This document shows positions 17,098 to 25,800 of a DNA stretch of 38,062 bases, piece after piece. The stretch spans positions 1 to 38,062 of the forward strand of contig CALSSE010000030.1 of the NCBI GenBank assembly GCA_943788935.1, in the 5' to 3' direction. Numbering within the stretch: position 1 is the stretch's first letter; each line of letters starts with the position of its first letter. Made by a program: the position numbers and the translations under genes. This stretch comes from an uncultured bacterium. Its GTDB lineage: Bacteria; Myxococcota_A; Bradymonadia; UBA7976; VGTA01. The notes beneath the pieces were generated by a model, which saw nothing but the letters and a program-made list of their open reading frames with translations, made no database searches and had not been told where the DNA came from.

Positions 17098-17892
17098 TCA
17101 CCGCTGATCAGTGAAAGTCCGCTGTAAGAGTCGACCTTGATGGAGCCCCCAGTGCTGTTGAGCTCGGGAGGCGAAACGTAAGTCATGAGTTACATAGAGG
17201 AGAGCGACTTGGTGAACCGAGGCTTGGTTTAAGAGGAGCTGCTCTACTTGTTCAGCGGTCTCTTGGTCGAGATTTCCGGTCGGTTCGTCAGCGATCAATA
17301 GAGTCGGTCGAGTCACCAAGGCTCTGGCTAAGGCTACTCTCTGCCGTTCACCTCCACTGAGAGTGTCGGGGCGATGTTCTGCTCGATGGTCTAGTTTGAG
17401 TTGGCAGAGGAGAGGGATGGCAGCCTCTCTTGACTCTTGAGGACTATGGCCTAAGAGTTCGAGCGGTAAAGCGATATTATCTATAGCGCTGAGGTGAGGA
17501 AAGAGTCTGAAGTCTTGAAAGATCATTCCTATGTTATTCAGACGCCATCGCGCGCGCTCATCTTCATTGAGCGTATCAATACGCTCATCACCCCACCATA
17601 CTTCACCCTCAGTAGGACTCAGATTACCGGCGATGACTTGTAAGAGTGTACTCTTTCCACATCCGCTGGGACCGCTCAAGGCGATGGTTTGTCCGGCGCT
17701 GATAGAGAGGTCTACTCTGTCCAAAATCTGCAGCGGCTTTTCAGGTTGGGCGAGGTTATCATATTGCTGAGAGACTTGAATGAGCCTCAAAGGGGCGAGC
17801 GCTGGAGTGCTCTTGGTCGAGACCGGCATAGGTGAAAAGCGATCTTTCAACGTACTGATCTGTGAGGGGTCGCTTAGGCTCACCGTAGTCAT
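17098..17892 (-). CDS. ybbA: YbbA-like ABC transporter ATPase
   Basis: The 264-residue nucleotide-binding subunit is of LolD/MacB/YbbA type. It shows Walker A GPSGCGKST (residues ~73-81), a Q-loop in MIFQDFRLFPHLS, the signature LSGGERQRVALARAL, and Walker B LLIADEPTGNLD followed by the H-loop in YVTHD. A roughly 35-residue N-terminal extension precedes the core. GAGAGGT sits a few bases before the ATG. It would energise the adjacent YbbP-like permease, 25 bp downstream. The position after tesA in the same direction supports a YbbA assignment over LolD. Confidence 0.88.
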   Translation of the reverse strand: MTTVSLSDPSQISTLKDRFSPMPVSTKSTPALAPLRLIQVSQQYDNLAQPEKPLQILDRVDLSISAGQTIALSGPSGCGKSTLLQVIAGNLSPTEGEVWWGDERIDTLNEDERARWRLNNIGMIFQDFRLFPHLSAIDNIALPLELLGHSPQESREAAIPLLCQLKLDHRAEHRPDTLSGGERQRVALARALVTRPTLLIADEPTGNLDQETAEQVEQLLLNQASVHQVALLYVTHDLRFASRAQQHWGLHQGRLLQRTFTDQR

Positions 17893-17953
17893 ATTTACCT
17901 CTCGATAGTCAGATCAATAAGGAGACAATGTGAAGGCAGGAAGCTCATCGTTC

Positions 17954-18721
17954 TCACTTTTTAGGAGCAATGGGGAGTGGAGTTGAGGTCGATGAGTTCT
18001 TCACCAAGATACGGGCGCTCACTAGATGTTCTAACAGTTGCTCGGCGATGAGCTGGTGTCCCGCTTGGTTAGGATGAATCCCATCGTTCAAATTTAGTTT
18101 CGCCTCACCGGCAACATTTCGAAGTAAAAAGGGGAAGAGGTCAAGTGATGTCGCTTGAGCGACCTCTGAGAATGATTGAGCGAAACTCTTAGTATATTCA
18201 GATCCATAGTTAGGGGGTAAATACATCTGCATCAGGTGTATTTGAGCCCCTCGAGACTTTACCTTCTCAATGATCTGGTGAATGTTTTGCTTCATCGCTT
18301 CAATAGGCTGGCCTCTCATGCCATCGTTGGCGCCAATACAAAGAAAGACGCGAAGGGGTTGATCAGCGAGGAGCCAACTGATACGCCTCAGCGCGCCAGC
18401 GGAGGTATCACCACTCACTCCCGCGTTCTTCAAAAGAGGCGGTACTTGGCGCTCAGAGTCGATCCATGAGCCTTGGTTGATTAAGTCTTGAAGGATCGCG
18501 ACATAAGATTGATCAGCGGTCAGGCCGTAGCCTGAAGTGAGTGAGTCCCCGACAAATAACCATATCTCCTTAGCCTCACTCGGTTCTTCACGACTGAGCT
18601 GAGTACCATCAGTATGAGAGCTTGACTGCTGCGTGGCTGATGGCTGTTGATTTGATGATGACTGGCACGAGCATAGAGAACACAATAGGAGCCAAGTGAG
18701 CAGGAGATATCCGCTCTTCAT
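17954..18721 (-). CDS. tesA: TesA-like SGNH/GDSL hydrolase, predicted lipoprotein
   Basis: All four SGNH blocks are visible: GDSLTSGYG (nucleophile Ser), GVSGDTS (Gly), GANDG (Asn) and DGIHPN (Asp/His). The core resembles TesA, the periplasmic thioesterase I / lysophospholipase L1. I start it at the ATG at 18721 (about 255 residues) because MKSGYLLLTWLLLCSLCSC then forms a classic signal peptide ending in a lipobox-like Cys. A TTG at 18751 would put ten polar residues in front. The Cys suggests membrane anchoring, whereas E. coli TesA is soluble. The start overlaps the TGA of the upstream Cys-rich gene as ATGA. Substrates are probably acyl esters or thioesters. Confidence 0.85.
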   Translation of the reverse strand: MKSGYLLLTWLLLCSLCSCQSSSNQQPSATQQSSSHTDGTQLSREEPSEAKEIWLFVGDSLTSGYGLTADQSYVAILQDLINQGSWIDSERQVPPLLKNAGVSGDTSAGALRRISWLLADQPLRVFLCIGANDGMRGQPIEAMKQNIHQIIEKVKSRGAQIHLMQMYLPPNYGSEYTKSFAQSFSEVAQATSLDLFPFLLRNVAGEAKLNLNDGIHPNQAGHQLIAEQLLEHLVSARILVKNSSTSTPLPIAPKK

Positions 18722-20310
18722 TCTGAGAGACAGCTCTCTATGGCCATACAATCACTGTCCGCCTCGAGGGCGCATAAGTATTGTTCTCTTGTCAATCCAG
18801 CGCAGGCAGACAGGCAAATCGTTCGGTTTCCGATGACGCATAAATCGAGCCCTGAGTCACAGAAATCAGAGCATTCTGCAGGAGAGGGACGAAAGTCTTG
18901 ATTACCCTCACATATAGGCCTCAGCTGTTGGTTATCTTGATAGACGACCTCCCGAACTTCTCGACACGCGGTCATCTCCCAATCGCTGAGATCTTCTTCG
19001 CTGATGGGGTCGTCAAAGCAATCGGCTGTGCAGCTATCGGTGAGCCCCGGAGGTATGATTCTCGGGGGACAAGCCTCCTCTAGACAGGACTGTAAGTGAT
19101 CACATGAGCGTCGACAACGGTCTTGTTCCGATTGATCGATGAGGCAATCACTCACTTCATCACAGTTACCTGCTCTTCTTAGACAATAGTAGTTTGCCTC
19201 ATCCCAGCTAGCGCAGCGTTGCTCACAGCTCTCTAGATCGATCTCACCACACCCGGTGACCGTGTCTGTGCATAACGTAGAGCAGACTTGGTCTTCGGGC
19301 GTGTCACAACGCTCCGAGAGAGCTGAGTCGTTCGTAAGTGTGTCACTTACCACCTCTTCACATGTCCTTTGATAGCGTGTGGTTAATTCTTCAGAAGAGG
19401 CTTGATCATCTACGCAGAGGTCCACACAGTCAGTCACAGTCGCAGCATCAATAGTACCTGGGGCGCATGCGTTAAAAACGCAGTTCGCCTCCCGCTCACA
19501 GAGGTTCGCGCAGACCTGCTCATAGCCACTCTCTTCATCTCTGGGTCCGCTAGGTTGCTCATAGCACTGCGCGAAGCGACGACAGTCTTGAGCATTAGAG
19601 GCAGATAAGAAGCAGAGCTGAGCTTCATTTGTGCTCTCACTGCAATTGGAGAGGCACTCATTCGAGACCAACCCGCAGACTTGACCGAAGTCACATATGA
19701 CTTCGCAAGAGTCTACTTCAGGATCTACATCGCACAGCGTACCGAGCTCAGGAGAGAATCCATAGATACGACGAGTGAAGTCTTCACAGCTTAGATTAGC
19801 GCCTCCGTCTAACCAGTCATCACCGGTCCCTCGACACCATCCTCGACAAAATTGATCCACCGGGACCTCGCTGAGGGGTTCACAGCGTGGATATAGACAG
19901 TCTTCAACACGCTGACAGAAGCGGTCACAAGGAGAGGCATTTTGTGGAGGAGGAGGAGGGTCTATGAGGTCTTCACCGGCACTGCTCTCACCGGCACTGC
20001 CCTCACCAGCACTGCCCTCACCGGCGCTGCCCTCACCGGCGCTGCCCTCACCAGCACTGCCCTCACCAGCACTGCCCTCACCGGCGCTGCCCTCACCGGC
20101 GCTGCCCTCACCAGCGCTGCCCTCACCAGCGCTGCCCTCACCAGCGCTGTCCTCACCAGCGCTGTCCTCACCGGCGCTGCCTGCCACATTGACCTCACTG
20201 CCTGCGAGGGCCTCTCCTTCGGAGAGAGGACCGGTAGAATTATCGTTGATACACGCTGTAAAAGACAAAGCGATCGCGATACTGATGATGCTCGATAAAT
20301 AATAGTTCAT
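18718..20310 (-). CDS. Cys-rich lipoprotein with Gly-Glu-Ser-Ala repeat linker
   Basis: This 530-residue protein has a lipoprotein signal (MNYYLSSIISIAIALSFTAC, lipobox FTAC). A linker of 13 tandem GEGSA-type pentapeptides (residues ~45-110) follows, then a long Cys-rich region. Modules repeat the pattern CxxxCxxxxxC...C (CDRFCQRVEDC, CANLCEREANC, CRRSCDHLQSC), so several small disulfide-bonded domains are likely. Such proteins are common in Myxococcota and have no known function. An outer-surface location is inferred. GGGAGAGAG precedes the ATG. The glycosyltransferase gene ends 20 bp upstream, and the tesA-like gene overlaps its stop by four bases. Confidence 0.82.
   Translation of the reverse strand: MNYYLSSIISIAIALSFTACINDNSTGPLSEGEALAGSEVNVAGSAGEDSAGEDSAGEGSAGEGSAGEGSAGEGSAGEGSAGEGSAGEGSAGEGSAGEGSAGEGSAGESSAGEDLIDPPPPPQNASPCDRFCQRVEDCLYPRCEPLSEVPVDQFCRGWCRGTGDDWLDGGANLSCEDFTRRIYGFSPELGTLCDVDPEVDSCEVICDFGQVCGLVSNECLSNCSESTNEAQLCFLSASNAQDCRRFAQCYEQPSGPRDEESGYEQVCANLCEREANCVFNACAPGTIDAATVTDCVDLCVDDQASSEELTTRYQRTCEEVVSDTLTNDSALSERCDTPEDQVCSTLCTDTVTGCGEIDLESCEQRCASWDEANYYCLRRAGNCDEVSDCLIDQSEQDRCRRSCDHLQSCLEEACPPRIIPPGLTDSCTADCFDDPISEEDLSDWEMTACREVREVVYQDNQQLRPICEGNQDFRPSPAECSDFCDSGLDLCVIGNRTICLSACAGLTREQYLCALEADSDCMAIESCLSE
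19981..20175 (-). repeat. 15-bp coding minisatellite (GEGSA), 13 units
   Basis: Thirteen tandem 15-bp units of the type CTCACCGGCGCTGCC lie on the plus strand. They encode GEGSA (ten), GEDSA (two) and GESSA (one) on the minus strand, in the linker behind the lipid anchor. Units differ only at a few positions, so recent expansion is likely. Several long antisense reading frames here are artefacts of the repeat. Confidence 0.95.
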
Positions 20311-20330
20311 CTCTCTCCCTCACATTAGGT

Positions 20331-21710
20331 TTAGCTTTTGAGCTCTTTTTGCATTTGAACAAACATTAGGTCTTGACGCAAATTGGGTTGAGCGTTGATC
20401 GCTCTCTTGAGGATTTTGAAAGCGAGGCTATGGTCTCGCAGTTTTTTCAGCTCTCTAAGACCGATCAGAAACCCCTGTATACAATTAGTCTCATTGAGTA
20501 ATCCCGTCATATGAATAAGGATGTCTTTGAGCAAGTCAGAACGTTTGGTTTTAATCGTCCAGCCGAGGATTCGTAAAATGGTTTGATCCCAACCTTCGTC
20601 ATGTTGGGAGAGATGTGACCATGATCGCAGGAACCAATCTTCAGCGATCTGCTGATAGTCAGGTCCCATATCTTGATAATGACTGGCTAAAATAACCTCT
20701 GCTTTGGCTCGTTCTCCTGACAAACGACTCGCCTGCATATTGATATCCACATCATTCACAAAGGTCAGCGCCTGCTCAAGCGCTTCGATGGTTTCAGGGA
20801 TCAGGCCTTGTTTATTGTAGGTGAGCGCTAAGAGGTACCATGCATCAGCCTCTCTAGGCGTCTCTTCAAGAATTGAGATCGCCTCATTGAGAATCACCTC
20901 AAAGCCAGCCTTTGAGGTTTGAAGACATTGTAAAATAGCCACCCTCGTCTCTCGTTTACACATAGGGTCTATAACGGGCAGCTCTAGGACACTTCTCAGT
21001 AAAACGAGCGCTTCATCTAATCGACCGATCCCCATGTACTCTCTCCCTAGATAGAAGCGATATCGGTCGACTTCTGGCTCTTCTCGAACAGCAGCTTCAA
21101 GAAGAGTCAGGTTTCTAGCTTCTTTGTTCTTCTCTGCATACACTTGAGCATCGTAGCCAAGATGTATGATCTCCAAGCCGAGACATTGAACGAGATCAAA
21201 GTCCTGCTTAGATCCATGAGCTAAGCTACCAAAACAGTTATGAACCCTCCCATAATATCCAATATCAGAGTGTCGAGGGAAAATCCGGGGACTAAAAAAT
21301 GAGTGAGTGGTGCTCCCATCGAGTCGTTGATTTACGATATTGATTAAGATCCCTTGATAAGGCCAGGCGCTTGTGGGCTGCAACATCTCCCGAACCCTAT
21401 GAGGGTGTGGGCCTCGAAAACGTTCATCTGCATCAAGAATCGCGACCCAATCACCGCTAGAGCGCTTAATCGTTTCATTTCTAGCTTTTGAAAAGTCATT
21501 AGGCCAAGGATAATGACTGACCTTAGCGCCACAATCTTTAGCGATCTCGACGGTTCGATCGACGCTGCCGGTGTCGACAACGACCATCTCATCGACCCAG
21601 TCACGAGCGCTGAGGAGCGCCTCTTCTAAAAACCGCTCTTCATCTCTCACCATCATCGCTAAACTGAGTGTAGGCGGTCGGCTGGAAGTATTTTTAGTTG
21701 ACTGTGCCAT
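20331..21710 (-). CDS. Family 2 glycosyltransferase with C-terminal TPRs
   Basis: About 459 residues. The GT-A/GT2 fold is clear at the N-terminus: LSLAMMVRDEERFLEEAL, VVVDTGSVDRTVEIA and the DxD-type metal/nucleotide motif ILDADERF, followed by RNETIKRSSGDW. TPR-like helices fill the second half (YRFYLGREYMGIGRLDEALVLL; AWYLLALTYNKQGLIPETIEALEQAL). This layout is common in bacterial glycosyltransferases that act on glycans or peptides. No membrane segment is seen. I start at the ATG at 21710 because AGGGA lies 7 bases before it; a TTG at 21746 would add 12 residues. It is the first gene of the probable five-gene run ending in ybbP. The acceptor is unknown. Confidence 0.84.
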   Translation of the reverse strand: MAQSTKNTSSRPPTLSLAMMVRDEERFLEEALLSARDWVDEMVVVDTGSVDRTVEIAKDCGAKVSHYPWPNDFSKARNETIKRSSGDWVAILDADERFRGPHPHRVREMLQPTSAWPYQGILINIVNQRLDGSTTHSFFSPRIFPRHSDIGYYGRVHNCFGSLAHGSKQDFDLVQCLGLEIIHLGYDAQVYAEKNKEARNLTLLEAAVREEPEVDRYRFYLGREYMGIGRLDEALVLLRSVLELPVIDPMCKRETRVAILQCLQTSKAGFEVILNEAISILEETPREADAWYLLALTYNKQGLIPETIEALEQALTFVNDVDINMQASRLSGERAKAEVILASHYQDMGPDYQQIAEDWFLRSWSHLSQHDEGWDQTILRILGWTIKTKRSDLLKDILIHMTGLLNETNCIQGFLIGLRELKKLRDHSLAFKILKRAINAQPNLRQDLMFVQMQKELKS

Positions 21711-21920
21711 TGATCTATCCCTGCTGCTCTTCAAAAGAGAGCACAAGGTATCGTCGTTTATATAGGTCTTTCAATAGCTAACTATGAACGACGCTGTAAA
21801 ATACAGACATCTAACAGCGTAAAGATATCTATTAGTCGATCAAAGATCAGTATCCTGTGTCTTATCCTGTGTCTCGGATAACTCGAGGCGCCACTCTTGA
21901 CGAGGGTATGCTATGTGAAC

Positions 21921-21994
21921 TGGGCAAGGTTGGACTCGAACCAACGATCTCCTGGACCACAACCAGGCGCTTTAACCAACTAAGCTACGTGCCC
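21921..21994 (-). tRNA. tRNA-His (anticodon GUG)
   Basis: The minus strand folds as a complete cloverleaf of 74 bases without an encoded CCA. The acceptor is GGGCACG/CTTGCCC with one C:U mismatch at pair 6-67. The D stem is GCTT/AAGC. The anticodon stem CCTGG/CCAGG has loop TTGTGGT (anticodon GTG), and the T arm is GTTGG-TTCGAGT-CCAAC. The discriminator base is A and the base before G1 is A, so the usual encoded G-1:C73 pair of bacterial tRNA-His is absent. Confidence 0.88.
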
Positions 21995-22140
21995 TAATGC
22001 TCACAAAGCGCATCTTTACTATCATGTAGCGTCTACTGAGTCAATGAATATTTCATGAGTTTGACTGAATCTGAACTACCCATTGGGGATGCTCGAGTCA
22101 GATATAGGCTGAAGGAGCTATGTGTACATAAGGGAGCGAC

Positions 22141-22788
22141 ATGATGAGAATCTTCACTAACTCGAAGTTCTTTAATACTTTAGAGTCCGTAATGGTATCG
22201 CATATGAGTACCCTGAATTTCGTCTCAAATGAACGCAGGCGACTCTTTGAGATTCAGGACTATTCGCTTCAGAGGATCTTCGTGGCCTATCAGGAGGGAG
22301 AACCCGTGGAAGTTCAGGTATCTCCGCTCTGTCGTCGATATAGAGAGGTACGCGCGATACAGGCTCGTCTGGAGGGTGGTGAGTCGCTTGAGGCGATCGC
22401 TCAAGAGCGAGGCATTACCCCCCCCGCGCTTAATCGCCACATGGCCCTCCTCAAGTTGCCCGAGGAGCAGCAGAGACTGATCAACCGAGATGATCCCTCG
22501 ATTCATAACTGGCCGATCCGCGACGCGATCAAAGCAGGCTCAGATCATGAGCGCTGGTTACTCCTCGTGCAGACTCTAGACACCGCCGAGCGCTGGGCTG
22601 AGCTGGTCGAGAGCGGTGTGAGTCAGACCGAGATCGGTCGGAGAGAGGGCATGACTCGCGCTAGAGTCTGTCAGCTGATTCGACTCAGCGGATTAGATCA
22701 GGGCGTGAAGGCTCAGATTCGCGATCGGGATGACGCTTATTATGGCAAGAGTTTGAGGCAGGTCTGGATGCAGATTGAGAGAGGGTGA
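22141..22788 (+). CDS. Tandem helix-turn-helix protein with ParB-like HTH
   Basis: This is a 215-residue putative DNA-binding protein. Residues ~78-115 (GESLEAIAQERGITPPALNRHMALLKLPEEQQRLI) match the ParB/KorB-type HTH pattern, including the LLKLPEE ending. Residues ~158-185 (SGVSQTEIGRREGMTRARVCQLIRL) form a second HTH. The N-terminal ParB CTPase/nuclease-like motifs are not seen, so it is not a normal chromosome-partitioning ParB. AAGGGAG lies four bases before ATGATG, which supports this start; a later ATG at 22204 lacks a good site. It is convergent with the kinase gene. A decayed paralogue lies on the other side of the kinase, so the two may form a module. A regulatory role is inferred. 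Confidence 0.72.
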   Translation: MMRIFTNSKFFNTLESVMVSHMSTLNFVSNERRRLFEIQDYSLQRIFVAYQEGEPVEVQVSPLCRRYREVRAIQARLEGGESLEAIAQERGITPPALNRHMALLKLPEEQQRLINRDDPSIHNWPIRDAIKAGSDHERWLLLVQTLDTAERWAELVESGVSQTEIGRREGMTRARVCQLIRLSGLDQGVKAQIRDRDDAYYGKSLRQVWMQIERG

Positions 22789-22888
22789 ACTCTGGCGCTT
22801 CTGGCACTGCTTACGCTTGGCACCTTGATTTGGTTGGGTCACCTTGATTTGTGAGAGGAGCAGGCAACATGTGAGACTGCAGCCCCGT

Positions 22889-25800
22889 TTAGATGTGAAT
22901 GTTGATGCCTAAGTCTTTTCTTAATATAGAGTAGTCCTCTGAGATCGAGAAGAGGATCAGCTCTTGAATTCGATCGGCTACTGAGGCTCGACTGATGATC
23001 ACCATCTCGTTACGGATCGTCTGCACTGCCTCGCTGAGGTCATTGCAGACTAAGAAGCCTAAACGGTTGGCGGTGTGGTCAAGACCCTCAAGCCATCGCG
23101 AGACGTCGAGGAGTGTGTGCTGATCGGCCTGCATCTCATTGAGGAGTGTATTGATGGTACTGAGGTCGGCGTCATCAATACGACGGTAGACGTCAATCAG
23201 CCAAGGATCGAACTCTTGGACCTCAATCCCCGCCATGCGCATGAGCGTGAAGATGATCATCTCGAGACGATTACAACGTGAGTCATAATCAACATCAAGG
23301 GTGGCCATCAGCGCGTGCGGTGTCATCAAGAAGAGCAGCTTAGCGATCGAGAACGCGAGCGCTTTTATACTGACGCTTCGTGTCATATCTTGACCCACGA
23401 GGATCGCTGGTGGGTCGATATTCATAGCGCGGAGTCCATTAGCACCGCTTGGAGCAGAGTAACAATTGAGTCGCTCAAAACGCGTCACTCGAGAGACCAA
23501 CTCAAACACCGTATTAAACGCGGTCTGCTCTGAGGGAGACATGAGGTCTCGACGGCGATGTACACCATAATCACGATGCCCTTGGATCATCGCTGGCGCG
23601 TTATAGCGATAGAGACGCTCGAAGAGTCGATCCATGAGATAACTCTTGTGAGGATGTACAAGATTAGCCCAGTGCTCGTTCTCGATGTTACGCCTGATAT
23701 CACCCAACTTTCTTGAGTGATGCTTGCTATAGAACTCCTGCTCATCATCTCGAGCGTGATCGAGGCAGACGAGCGCTTGAGCGACACACCACGCCTCATC
23801 ATAGCGTCTTAGGCCGACAAAGAGTCTGAAGAGCTTATGCAAGCTGTTCATCTGATAGATGTCTAAACGCAAGATCTCTCGATGCTGAGCGATCGCCGCC
23901 TCCCATTGTTGCTCACGCTCAAAGAGCTCAGCGATTACAGTGCGAGTTGATACATCCTCAGGCTTCTTGCTGAGCGCGATATTGTATGCCTTGATCGCCT
24001 CACTGTAGTTATTGAGTCTACTTCGGTTGATCTCTCCGAGCGCTTTCGCGAGCTCAAAGACCATATCTTCACCCATATCATGCTCAGTAGCGCGCTTGAG
24101 CATCTTACGGAAATATCGGTCTTGTCGCTCAAAATTACGCTCTTGAGCGTTGAGTTCTTCGATCGCAGAGAAGGCTTTGAGCTCCATAGGATTAGCGTCT
24201 AGAGCACGATCAAATGAGCGCACAGCCTGGAGTGTATCTTGAAGTTGGTCTCGTTGAAGCGCGCCGATCGCGAAGAAATATTTGGCTTTCGTCGCGCCAT
24301 CTTCTTCGAGTTGTGCGAAGTGACCCAAGAGTTGGATCGTAGAGTCCCAATCCTCAACTTGCTCATAGAGTGACAGGAGCTCGCCAAAGACTACTCGGCT
24401 CTGATCATTGAGTTGAAGAGCGCTCTCATAGGTTTCGATCGCCATCCGCGGTTGGTTCATCTTAACCTTAAACGTCTCACCGATCTGCATTAACTGATCA
24501 AACTCTTGCCTCGCATAGTAGAGGTCTTTCAAGCCACACAACGCGTCGAAATCATCAGGTTTATAGCTGAGGACCTTTTGATAAGCATCGAGCGCAGCTT
24601 CATATTCGCCGAGATGCTCATGACGCATGCGCGCGAGTTTCTTCCACGCCTCGTTCGCCTCTTCAAGATCGGTAATCCGCTGAAGTCGCAGCTCAACAAG
24701 CTGCGCAGCGAGCTGCCAGTGGCCGTATTTCTCGTAGAGAGACTCGAGCGCGACGATGACCTCGAGGTACTCAGGGTTAATCTGCTGGATATTCTGATAG
24801 TGTGTAACCGCATGCTGTGGTTGATTAAGCGCCTCATCATACCAACGAGCTACCCTCATACGGAGCGGGATCGTCTCTACATGACTCTCACCAATTTGAG
24901 CGATATTACCTTCATAGAGCTGTACGGCCTGAGCCCACATCTCCGTCTCACCCGCGAGACGCTCGATGTGATCACCGAGCGCGTCGTCATTGGAGTAAGC
25001 AACGAAAGCTTGACCCAAAACGACGAGCGCGTCTTGCTGTCTACCTTGATTCTCGTAGACCTCTGCTACATGAAGAGCGGTGGAGAGCGGATCTTCAGAC
25101 TCCTGCTTCTCAAGCTCGTTTCGATCATGCTCCAGCCGTTCGCGATCTTGACGCTCACGCTCTAGTTGCTCATGCTCTAGTTGCTCATGCTCTAGTTGCT
25201 CATGCTCTAGTTGCTCATGCTCTAGTTGCTCATGCTCTAGTTGCTCATGCTCTAGTTGCTCATGCTCTAGTTGCTCATGCTCTAGTTGCTCATGCTCTAG
25301 TTGCTCATGCTCTAGTTGCTCATGCTCTAGTTGCTCATGCTCTAGATGCTCATGCTCTAGTTGCTCTCGCTGCTCACACTCATCTACTCTCTGAAGCTCA
25401 TCATTAAGCGTTTCAATACAAAAACTCATCTCTGAGATTCGACTTGAGACTTTATCTTCCCAGCAGTCATAGATCAAGTCTTGAAGTGGTACATCTAGCT
25501 TGCGGAAACCTCTCGTCTGTTCGGTTTTCGCGAAGAGAAGATAATGCAGTGTCTTTCCCCAAGAGTACACATCAGAGTGAGGCCCAACGACTCCACCCTT
25601 ACCCAGCTGCTCGGGGGGCGCATACTCAAGCGTACCCGCGATCGTGTTAGCCAAGATAGAATCCTGCTGACTCAACAGAGAGCCCTGAGACATGAACATG
25701 CTCTGCTCGTTCATGTTCTGAGGCGGCAGCGCCAAGCCAAAGTCGATGATCCGCAGATCAAAACCTGATTCATCGCCTCGATATAAGACATTCGCGGGCT

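Noticed and set aside
21921..21994. tRNA-His as an integration site for a mobile island
   Set aside because: I found no integrase gene and no second copy of the tRNA 3' end in the window.
16..22824. Shared 14-base string TTACGCTTGGCACC at 16-29 and 22811-22824 as an att or repeat site
   Set aside because: A 14-base match is expected by chance in a window of this size, and the flanks do not match.
25156..25365. CRISPR-like array
   Set aside because: The 15-bp units are contiguous with no unique spacers and encode LEHEQ in the kinase frame; no cas genes are present.
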